A stretch of 64,000 nt of DNA, taken from positions 21,810 to 85,809 of the forward strand of contig JABHKC010000158.1 in NCBI GenBank assembly GCA_018692315.1. The letters are read 5' to 3'. This DNA is from Bacteroidota bacterium (GTDB taxonomy: Bacteria; Bacteroidota; Bacteroidia; Bacteroidales; JABHKC01). The position numbers and the translations under genes were made by a program. Each line of letters opens with the position of its first letter. Within the stretch, counting starts at the first letter, position 1. Under the pieces are notes generated by a model. It worked only from the letters and a program-made list of their open reading frames with translations. It had not been told where the DNA came from and did no database searches. Positions 52,155-60,600 of this stretch are shown one piece after another.

Positions 52155-53138
52155 TTATATCCTTGCTAAACACAAAAACATTGCGTGTAGCGAAACGCTA
52201 ATAAATAAATACAAATTTCTTGCATGTTGAGGCTTCAAACCAAAAAATTTATATTTGATAGAATCGCTTCCGCAAGCCGATAAGCAATCGCCACATAGTG
52301 TACAAGTTGGAGCTGGTTTTTTGTTTTTTATATTATCAATATTAAGTGCATCATATTTGCAGTGCGATGTGCAATGGTTACAAAGCGTGCATTTGTCGTC
52401 GATATACATTCTGAAAGGCGAAATATATTTTAGGTATCTAACCAAAGTTCCAACCGGGCAATAAACCGTGCAATGGTACATTTGCGATCTGGTACGAGAA
52501 ACTAATAAAATAATTGCAATTCCTACGATTCCGAAACCGATACCACCAATTATTGCAATTTGAATATTTGCATCGAAAACTCTTAGTAAGATTGCGGCAA
52601 AAATTACAAAAAACAGGAAACTATGTTTTAGTGTATTTTTGTTTTTAATTGATTTTGCAATCCCACTCTTTTTTATTTCCGAAACAATATTATCGACAGC
52701 TCCAAAATAGCATAACTGGCTACACCAAGCCGGTCCAGACAATAAAATCGTACTCAAAAACAAAATTGGCATGAAGGAGACTTTCATATTATATATTCCA
52801 CTTCCTATAATTAATGCAGGAACAGGAATGTGCATTTTCCCTGTCATCAAAAATTCGTCGTGTCCAAACAATCCTAAAATAAACTGCAAGAAAAAAACAA
52901 CACAAAATAAAGTCCACGTCCATTTTCGCCACTTTGAGCTTTCGCTGACGTTTTGCATTTTGTATGCAACAAAACCAGCATAAATAGAAAAAATTGGAAT
53001 TACATAATAAGCCGAACCTGGGAATATTTTATCGAAAAGAATTATTGGGAAACTTACCTTCAATTTTACAAAAATTAAAACTGCGGCAGTAAAAATAGCA
53101 CTTGAAACTACTAACCAATTTATTTTTATTGATCTCAT
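52155..53138 (-). CDS. Membrane-bound polyferredoxin-like 4Fe-4S protein
   Basis: A 327-residue protein with about six transmembrane helices and iron-sulfur motifs. Two membrane-domain CxxxC-type motifs of the NapH/NosR/CcoG group are at 'GPAWCSQLCYFGAVDN' and 'YHCTVYCPVGTLVRYL'. The C-terminal soluble domain has two 4Fe-4S clusters: 'CTLCNHCTSHCKYDAL' and 'CTLCGDCLSACGSDSI'. It is expected to carry electrons across or along the inner membrane. No respiratory operon is adjacent, so the partner is unknown. It is convergent with the secreted agmatine deiminase-like gene. Confidence 0.85.
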   Translation of the reverse strand: MRSIKINWLVVSSAIFTAAVLIFVKLKVSFPIILFDKIFPGSAYYVIPIFSIYAGFVAYKMQNVSESSKWRKWTWTLFCVVFFLQFILGLFGHDEFLMTGKMHIPVPALIIGSGIYNMKVSFMPILFLSTILLSGPAWCSQLCYFGAVDNIVSEIKKSGIAKSIKNKNTLKHSFLFFVIFAAILLRVFDANIQIAIIGGIGFGIVGIAIILLVSRTRSQMYHCTVYCPVGTLVRYLKYISPFRMYIDDKCTLCNHCTSHCKYDALNIDNIKNKKPAPTCTLCGDCLSACGSDSIKYKFFGLKPQHARNLYLFISVSLHAMFLCLARI

Positions 53139-53287
53139 CTAAAATTTGCTGTTTGAATTTCTAATCGAAGAAACTCGTAAAATTTGCTTGAATAATTTCA
53201 TGAAAAAATAGCGAATCTATTTTTTCAAAATATTAAGTAATTTATTCTTGAATTTTAAAATTATAAGCCTGGCTAAAAATGATATAC

Positions 53288-55912
53288 TTAAACATTCTTT
53301 ATAATCTCAAAAGCCTTTGAAATAGCATCATTAATTCCATCTACCTTTTTTCCACCGGCATTAGCAAAAAATGCCTGGCCTCCACCTCCACCTTGAATTT
53401 CTTTTGCCAGTTCGCGTACAATTTGTCCGGCATTAAGATTTTTTTCTTTCACCAAATTTTCAGAAATCATAACTGTGAGGTTTGGTTTACCATTTATTTC
53501 AGCCCCAATTACAAGGAATAAATTATCTATTTGTGTTTTCAACTGAAATGCTAAATCTTTAACAGAAGTTGCGGAATCTACTTCAATTTTTTCACAAATT
53601 ACATTTATTCCATTTGTTTCAGTAATGTTTTTAATAAGCGAATCTTTAGTAATTTTGACTTTATCTTTCGCATGAGCTTCTAATTGCTTTTGTAAACTTT
53701 TATTTTCTACAATAAGTTTTTCAATATTACTGACAATGTTTTTCGGATTGTTAAAAAGCTGCTTTATTTGCTTCATTTCAGCAAAATTTTGGTTTACTAA
53801 TTTTTCAGCTTTTATAGAAGTAACTGCTTCAATTCTTCTAATACCTGCAGCAATTGCACTTTCCGAAACAATTTTAATAATCCCAATTTGACCACTTGCT
53901 TTCACATGAGTGCCACCACACAATTCAATAGAATCTCCAAATTTTACTACCCTTACCAAGTCTTCGTATTTTTCTCCAAAAAGTGCAATAGCTCCAAGTT
54001 CTTGAGCTTTGTTCATTGGGAGACTCCTAAAGTCTTCAATAATAAGATTTTCTCGAATCATTTTGTTTGCAATGGCTTCAATTTTTGAAATCTCATCGTC
54101 TGTAAGCTTCTGAAAATGTGAAAAATCGAATCTTAAATTTTCTGAACTTACAAGCGATCCTTTTTGCTCGACATGAGTACCAAGAACCATTCGTAAAGCA
54201 AAATGAAGAATATGTGTGGCTGTATGGTTATTAGCAATTAAACTTCGCCTATTCTCATCAACAACAGCTTTAAAGGTTTCATTGATATTTTTTGGCAATT
54301 TTTCAAGCAAATGCAGAGTCAAACCATTTTCATTGATAGTGTTAATAACTTGAATTTTTTCTTCAATGTTTTCTATATAGCCGGTGTCACCAATTTGTCC
54401 ACCACTTTCGGCATAAAAAGGAGTTTTGTCGAAAACCACCTGGAACAATTTTTTCGACTTCATTTTTACAAATCGATACTTAACAATTCTGATATCGCAA
54501 ATAGTTTCATCGTAGCCAACAAATTCAAAATTTTTTGCATATGCTAATTCAACCCAATCGTGAGTTTCGAGATTTGAAGCGTCTTTTGATCTTCTCTTTT
54601 GTGCTTGCATTTCTGCTTCAAATTCTTGATGATTTAAACTTAAACCTTTTTCTTTGAGAATTAATTCAGTAAGGTCTAAAGGAAAGCCGTAGGTGTCATA
54701 CAATTCGAAAACAACTTTACCATTTATCTGCTTATTATTTTTGTTTATCGATTTTGAAATAATCTGATCTAATAATTTGATTCCAGTTTCAAGAGTTCGT
54801 AAAAAAGAAATTTCTTCTTCCTTTAAAACTTTAGTAATTAATTGTTTCTGTGACACTAATTCTGGAAAAGCATTTCCCATAATTTCAATAAGAACAGGAA
54901 CCAATTTAAAAATGAATGGTTCTGAAAAATTCAAATACGTATATCCATACCGAACAGCTCGACGTAAAATTCTTCTGATTACATATCCGGCTTTATTATT
55001 CGAAGGCAATTGTCCATCGGCAATAGAAAAAGAAATTGCACGTAAATGATCTGCAACAACTCTCATTGCAATATCTGCATCTATGTTTTCGCCATAATTC
55101 AAATTTGCCATTTTTGCAATTTCTTGAATTAATGATTGGAACACATCTGTATCGTAATTCGACTTTTTATTTTGCACTGCCATACATAGCCTTTCGAAAC
55201 CCATTCCGGTATCGACATGTTTTTTGGGCAGAAACTCTAATTCTCCACTTGCTTTTCTATTGTACTGAATAAAAACCAGATTCCAGATTTCAATTACCAG
55301 AGGATGATCTTTGTTTACCAGAGTTTTACCGTCAATAGAGGTTCTGTCTTTTTCGTCTCTCAGATCAATATGAATTTCTGAACAAGGGCCACAAGGGCCA
55401 CTCTCTCCCATTTCCCAGAAATTATCTTTTTTAGAGCCATATAGGATTTTGTCTTTTTTAAGATAATTTAGCCAGTAATTATAAGCCTCAATGTCTAAGT
55501 CGAGGTTTTCAAACTTATTGCCTTCAAACACTGTAGCATATAGTCTATCGATAGGAAGATTTAAAACATCAGTCAGAAATTCCCACGCCCAACTGATAGC
55601 TTCTTTTTTAAAATAATCTCCAAACGACCAATTTCCAAGCATTTCGAACATTGTATGATGGTATGTATCATGTCCGACTTCTTCTAAATCGTTGTGTTTC
55701 CCGGATACTCTTAAGCATTTTTGCGAATTTGCAACTCTTAAGTGTTTAGCTTCAGCATTATCAAGAAAAATATCTTTAAATTGGTTCATTCCTGCATTAA
55801 TGAACATTAGCGTAGGGTCGTTTTTTACAACTATTGGGGCTGAAGAAACAATCGCATGCTTTTTCGATTCAAAAAAATCATGAAATGCCTTCCTTATTTC
55901 ATTTGCGTTCAT
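53288..55912 (-). CDS. alaS: Alanyl-tRNA synthetase
   Basis: An 874-residue class II synthetase charging tRNA-Ala. Domain order: aminoacylation core ('[13 protein letters not shown]', '[23 protein letters not shown]' in pieces, '[15 protein letters not shown]', '[11 protein letters not shown]', 'DTGMGFERL'), the tRNA-binding helical region, the editing domain with zinc-type motifs '[10 protein letters not shown]' and '[14 protein letters not shown]', a coiled coil and the DHHA1 C-Ala domain ('[15 protein letters not shown]'). The length is as expected. It is divergent from the M23 peptidase gene, an arrangement common in Bacteroidota. Confidence 0.98.
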   Translation of the reverse strand: MNANEIRKAFHDFFESKKHAIVSSAPIVVKNDPTLMFINAGMNQFKDIFLDNAEAKHLRVANSQKCLRVSGKHNDLEEVGHDTYHHTMFEMLGNWSFGDYFKKEAISWAWEFLTDVLNLPIDRLYATVFEGNKFENLDLDIEAYNYWLNYLKKDKILYGSKKDNFWEMGESGPCGPCSEIHIDLRDEKDRTSIDGKTLVNKDHPLVIEIWNLVFIQYNRKASGELEFLPKKHVDTGMGFERLCMAVQNKKSNYDTDVFQSLIQEIAKMANLNYGENIDADIAMRVVADHLRAISFSIADGQLPSNNKAGYVIRRILRRAVRYGYTYLNFSEPFIFKLVPVLIEIMGNAFPELVSQKQLITKVLKEEEISFLRTLETGIKLLDQIISKSINKNNKQINGKVVFELYDTYGFPLDLTELILKEKGLSLNHQEFEAEMQAQKRRSKDASNLETHDWVELAYAKNFEFVGYDETICDIRIVKYRFVKMKSKKLFQVVFDKTPFYAESGGQIGDTGYIENIEEKIQVINTINENGLTLHLLEKLPKNINETFKAVVDENRRSLIANNHTATHILHFALRMVLGTHVEQKGSLVSSENLRFDFSHFQKLTDDEISKIEAIANKMIRENLIIEDFRSLPMNKAQELGAIALFGEKYEDLVRVVKFGDSIELCGGTHVKASGQIGIIKIVSESAIAAGIRRIEAVTSIKAEKLVNQNFAEMKQIKQLFNNPKNIVSNIEKLIVENKSLQKQLEAHAKDKVKITKDSLIKNITETNGINVICEKIEVDSATSVKDLAFQLKTQIDNLFLVIGAEINGKPNLTVMISENLVKEKNLNAGQIVRELAKEIQGGGGGQAFFANAGGKKVDGINDAISKAFEIIKNV

Positions 55913-56046
55913 AATTATTTATATTAAAAATTTTAATAATCTAAGTTTACTTTAGAATGTCATACTCTGGCCTATTGAATTTAGTAAACTCAAATTTAAA
56001 ACTCCATTTTATCTTGTTATAATATTAATAAACCTGTTTCCATTTT

Positions 56047-56076
56047 TTTGCAAAATTAATTTATTTATTAGTTTTG
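56047..56076 (+). promoter_or_regulatory. Bacteroidota promoter of the M23 peptidase gene
   Basis: TTTG at 56047-56050 and TAGTTTTG at 56069-56076, 18 bp apart, match both elements of the Bacteroidota consensus with ideal spacing. The start codon is 36 bp downstream of the -7 element. This is the clearest promoter in the window. Confidence 0.65.
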
Positions 56077-56112
56077 CAGTATATTTAGAATATTTATTGA
56101 TTTAAGTAAAAT

Positions 56113-57087
56113 ATGGCAAAAAACAAATATCATTTTGATAAAGATTCTCTCAGTTATAGTAAAATAGAACTGGGCATTAAACAAAAGATATTTAAACTGT
56201 TTACTTATTTCACAGCAAGTGTTGTAATGGCAGTAATTTTAGTTGTAGTTTTTTTGAGCTATTTCAATTCGCCAAAAGAAAAACAACTAAAAAGAGAAAT
56301 TAATCAATTGTCGTTACAATATGAAATTTTGAATAAACAAGCCGAACAAATATCTGTAGTTTTGGATGATATCCAACAGAGAGATGACAATATTTACCGT
56401 ACTATTTTCGAATCTGAACCAATTTCAAGCACAATAAGAAAAGCTGGAATTGGAGGTATCAACCGCTACAAAAAACATCAAGGGTACGAAAATTCTACTA
56501 TCGTCATTGAAACTGCAAAAAAATTAGATAAAATTGAAAAATCTTTATACGTTCAGTCGAAATCATACGACGAAGTAGAACATCTTGTAGTTAATAAAGA
56601 GCAAATGCTAAGTTGTATCCCAGCTATTATGCCAATTTCAAACAAAGATTTAACGCGCACTTCCTCTGGCTGGGGCTATAGAATTCATCCAGTTTATAAA
56701 ATCCGCAAATTTCATTATGGTATGGATTTTACTGCACCAAAGGGTACAGAAGTTTATGTTTCAGGCGATGGAGTTGTTTCGGATATTGTAAAATCGAGAT
56801 GGGTTGGCTACGGACATAAAGTGATTATTGATCATGGATTCGGATACAAGACTCTATATGCTCATTTAAATTCTTTCAATGTTAAAAAAGGACAAAAAGT
56901 TAAAAGAGGTGATGTTATAGCATTTGTTGGAAACACAGGTATTTCTACTGCTCCGCATTTGCATTACGAAGTACATAAAGACGGCAAAAAAACGAATCCA
57001 CAGCACTATTATTTTAAAGATTTAACTCCGGAAGAATATGATAGGATGATAGAAATCTCATCGAGTATGAATCAAACTTTTGATTAA
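56113..57087 (+). CDS. M23 family metallopeptidase (LytM-type)
   Basis: A 324-residue protein with one transmembrane helix (about residues 33-53), a periplasmic coiled coil (about 55-90, 'LKREINQLSLQYEILNKQAE'), a linker and a C-terminal M23 domain. Zinc ligands: His201 and Asp205 in 'HYGMDFTAP', His284 in 'HLHYEV'. Active members cut peptidoglycan cross-links. The topology resembles the NlpD/MepM class of cell-wall enzymes. It is divergent from alaS and has a strong promoter. A 57-residue small ORF follows 31 bp downstream on the same strand and may share its transcript. Confidence 0.94.
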   Translation: MAKNKYHFDKDSLSYSKIELGIKQKIFKLFTYFTASVVMAVILVVVFLSYFNSPKEKQLKREINQLSLQYEILNKQAEQISVVLDDIQQRDDNIYRTIFESEPISSTIRKAGIGGINRYKKHQGYENSTIVIETAKKLDKIEKSLYVQSKSYDEVEHLVVNKEQMLSCIPAIMPISNKDLTRTSSGWGYRIHPVYKIRKFHYGMDFTAPKGTEVYVSGDGVVSDIVKSRWVGYGHKVIIDHGFGYKTLYAHLNSFNVKKGQKVKRGDVIAFVGNTGISTAPHLHYEVHKDGKKTNPQHYYFKDLTPEEYDRMIEISSSMNQTFD

Positions 57088-57118
57088 AATTATATAACTT
57101 TTAGAAAAAACTGTAGTT

Positions 57119-57292
57119 ATGGAAGCTAAGAAAAAGTATATTAAACCTGAAATTGAAATAGTAAAAATTGATACAGAAATATCACTTGTAATGATGACAT
57201 CGCCTCCTGGCGATCCGGAAAGCAAATCTACACATCAGCAAAGAAAGGAGAAAGATAGGAAAAGAGATACTTTTGAATCACCTTTTGAGTAA
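57119..57292 (+). CDS. Small YxxP-motif peptide, 57 residues
   Basis: A short gene with ATG 57119 and stop 57290-57292, 31 bp after the M23 peptidase gene. It begins 'MEAKKKYIKPEIEIVKIDTE', then 'ISLVMMTSPPGDPES', a basic segment ('QQRKEKDRKRD') and 'TFESPFE'. The 'KKxYxxPxIxxx' opening is that of a widespread Bacteroidota small-protein family, and YxxPx(I/L) is also the leader motif bound by PqqD-like partners in lasso peptide systems. It has no signal peptide or transmembrane helix. Whether it is a modified peptide precursor is speculation, as the PqqD gene of this window is 33 kb away. That it is translated is supported by the conserved-looking opening and the clean ORF. Confidence 0.6.
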   Translation: MEAKKKYIKPEIEIVKIDTEISLVMMTSPPGDPESKSTHQQRKEKDRKRDTFESPFE

Positions 57293-57607
57293 AAATGAAA
57301 TTAGTCAGGTAGAATTTACTATCTTTTACTGCTAAATTCTACTTTGATGGCCAAGTTCAAAACCTGTTTTTTCTCGTGAAATGAATAATAATTTAGGACT
57401 TAAATAAAATTTACCCAATGATTTTATTATTGTTTTAATCAATTTCTGCTATAGTACTTATACAATATTTGTTATTCATTTTATTAATCTACATTACACA
57501 CAAAAAACAATAAAACAATGTATATCTATTATTAAGAACTTTAGTTTTTATTAACAAAAAAGGGCTGCAATGAAAATTGCAGCCCTTTTTTGTATATATC
57601 TTTTGTT
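57293..57607. other. Intergenic region with a strong terminator
   Basis: About 315 bp between the small YxxP gene (plus) and the large adhesin gene (minus), which converge. No gene is seen. It contains a strong hairpin at 57556-57591. Confidence 0.6.
57556..57591 (-). terminator. Strong bidirectional terminator hairpin
   Basis: A 16-bp perfect stem (AAAAAAGGGCTGCAAT at 57556-57571, its complement at 57576-57591) with a GAAA loop. On either strand the stem ends in a run of U. It lies 17 bp past the adhesin stop codon and also faces the plus-strand M23/small-ORF transcript. Confidence 0.9.
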
Positions 57608-60600
57608 CTATTCGATTGTGAATTGTTTTGTTCCTACAAAATTATTAGTAGATAATTTATAGAAATAGCTTCCCGCAGCAATATCTTTTGCATTGAACTC
57701 AACTGATTGTTCACCTGCATTAAAATCTTGAGAAACAAGTTTAACTACAATTTCGCCAATTGAATTAAAAATTTCAAGATTCACATATGAGTCTTCCGGA
57801 AGATAAAAACTAATCGTTGTAGTTTCATTAACCGGATTTGGAGCATTTTGATATAAAACATAACTGTCATCAATATCAGAAATTACATGAAGTTTTCCAA
57901 CTATGCTAATTGCATCGTTTGCATAAAACTCACTACCTTCAATCCAAGTTTTTACTCCAACAGAATATTCTTTATTTTGAGATTGGTTCCATACTTTTAT
58001 TGAATATTGTTCTCCAACATTTAAACCATCTTTTTGTTCTGTTGTAAAGTCATCTGCCCAAATAGTAACAGCAGAGTAATTAGAACTAATTACAGAACTA
58101 CCTACTATTTTTCCATTTTCGTCAAATATTCCAATTTCATCTCCACTGTTAACCAAATCTCCCCATATTGTTTCAGGAAATCCAACTACCATATTGTTTT
58201 CAGTAATATTTACACTATTATAATAGAAGGTTTCTGTTGGAATAATACTCGACTTTGTAACAACATCGTTTGCAGGATAATAGAAATTAGTAGCAGCTGT
58301 AAGTTTAATTTTATAACCTTTTCCTGGTATCAAGTCCCCAAGATTATTAAAATTGTATTGTGGCCAGTAAACAGATCCTGATTCGTTTTTAACAATTACG
58401 ATAAGGCCAACAATAGAAGTCATCATATCTTCAACATCTGCAGCTGATTGACGTAGATAAGCAATTGTATTATATCCTTCGATAAATGACAACATAGTTT
58501 CTTCCGGAACAAGAGCTGTATCTTCTAATGTAACCACCTGAGAAGTGGCCATCTTAGCTTGATATCCTTCACCAATAACCATATCTCCAATAGCATTTAT
58601 ACTCCATATTGGCCAATATACTCCACCACCGTCATTTTTCATAATTACAATTTCAGACTCAACTGATGCAAATACAGTGCTAATGTCGTCAGTAATATCA
58701 AGGAATGTAGAGAAAATACTCCAACCTATTGGTAAATCAATGTTTTGAACAACAGTTCCTAAAATTATTTCGATATCGTCAGAAACCGAACACCCATTTT
58801 CCGTAACAGTAACAGAATACACACCAAAATCTAATCCAGTAATAGTTTGAGTAGTTTCTCCAGTTGACCATAAATATGTGAAATTAGCATTTGCACCTGC
58901 ATCTAAAACAACAGTTGCTACATTGAGAGTAGTTATATCAGTACCTAAATCTACTATTGGATCACTTACAATAACTGATTGAAGGTCGAAGCTTGCACAA
59001 GCATTGACATCAGTATAATCATATTGAATATCGAAAGTTCCAACTCCAGCTACTGCAGGATCAAATTGGTCTCCACTTATACCGGTACCACTGAAAGTAC
59101 CTCCAAGAGGATCGCCTACGAGTGTAACTGCAGCATCGCCTACACAATAACCAACTCCATTAAAGCCGGTAAATGTAACTGTAGGATATCCAAAAGATTG
59201 AACAGTATATGATTTTGTATCATTTCCAGTATTATTATCAAATTCATAAGCAACAGTAATATCAAAATCATAATCAGTACTTAAAGCCGATAAATCAGCA
59301 GTTGCTATGAATGAATAAGTAAATGAACTTGTACTTGTAAAATCAGATGTTAATGTATAATTTTCAGTTACTGTATTTCCTCCAAGCTCATAAGACAAAG
59401 GTATCACTGTACCTAAGTCAATATCTCCAGGACCATTATTTGTAACAGTAACAGAAACTACCTCAGAATTAGTAAATTCGCAAGCTGATACAGGTGCTAA
59501 CAAAGCAGTAATCTCAACATCTGGTGGAGTTACAGTTTTTATTTCAATATTATCAATTAACATGTATTCTGCAGAGAAAGTAGAATTTCCGAAAGTTTTC
59601 CAACCAAAATAGTAAGTTCCTGACGAAGGTACAGTAAACATAGTATTTGCAAACTCATATACATCACTTGTATTTACATTGTCAAAAAACAATAAATCTG
59701 TGTTCATACCTGCAGCATTTTGGGCAGTACCCATTTTCACATACAAATCTTTATTTGTAGTAGATAAGTACGAATTATACCAGAAGCTTATCTGATATGT
59801 TTCAGTGGCATCTAATTGAAAGCATTGAGTAAACAACCAGTCATTAGCAGATCCGGTACTGAAATCAAAACCATAGCTATAATCACCATCCTGTGCATTT
59901 TGAGTATTAAAGAATCGAAGCCAATCAATTCCATCATTATTAATATCTTCAGTAGCCCAACCAAGAGGTTCACTTACTTCGAAGCTTTCATTATAAGCTC
60001 CAGCACCAAAATCATGATCGAAATAATCTACTACATGACCTAAAAATTCATTATTCTCTTCATATGAATCAAAGGTTGAGTCAACCCAAGCATTAAATAC
60101 ATAAGTTCCAACTCCACCAAAGGTTGAGAAATCAACACCTTGAGTAAATGTGTAATCGAATGTTGAACCAGCAAAAATATTGCTTGAGATAGTTTCAGTA
60201 ACAAAAATTCCATCAATTTGGTATGTAACATCAAGTCCACCCATTATAATAGAAGTTCCATAATTTTTAACTGAAACAGTAACATCTTGTGTTCCTGTTA
60301 AGCCACAATCGCTAATTGGGCTAACAAAACCAACAACACCAGCATCTGTTGCTAATTTTTCACGAATAATCAAATTCCTAACAGAAGCACGATTATCATC
60401 ATATTTATTTGCAGATTCCAATGAAAGGATAAATTCAGTTCCTTCATATCCTGTCAAATCAAAATAAATTGTTGAGTAAGGATCGCTATTTTCAGTTAAA
60501 GGATGAAAATCTGATGTCCCATTTACATCACTTATTTGTGTACCATTCAATAAAACTCTAAACCAGCTATATCCAGGTCCATTAAGATAAGATTGTTTTA

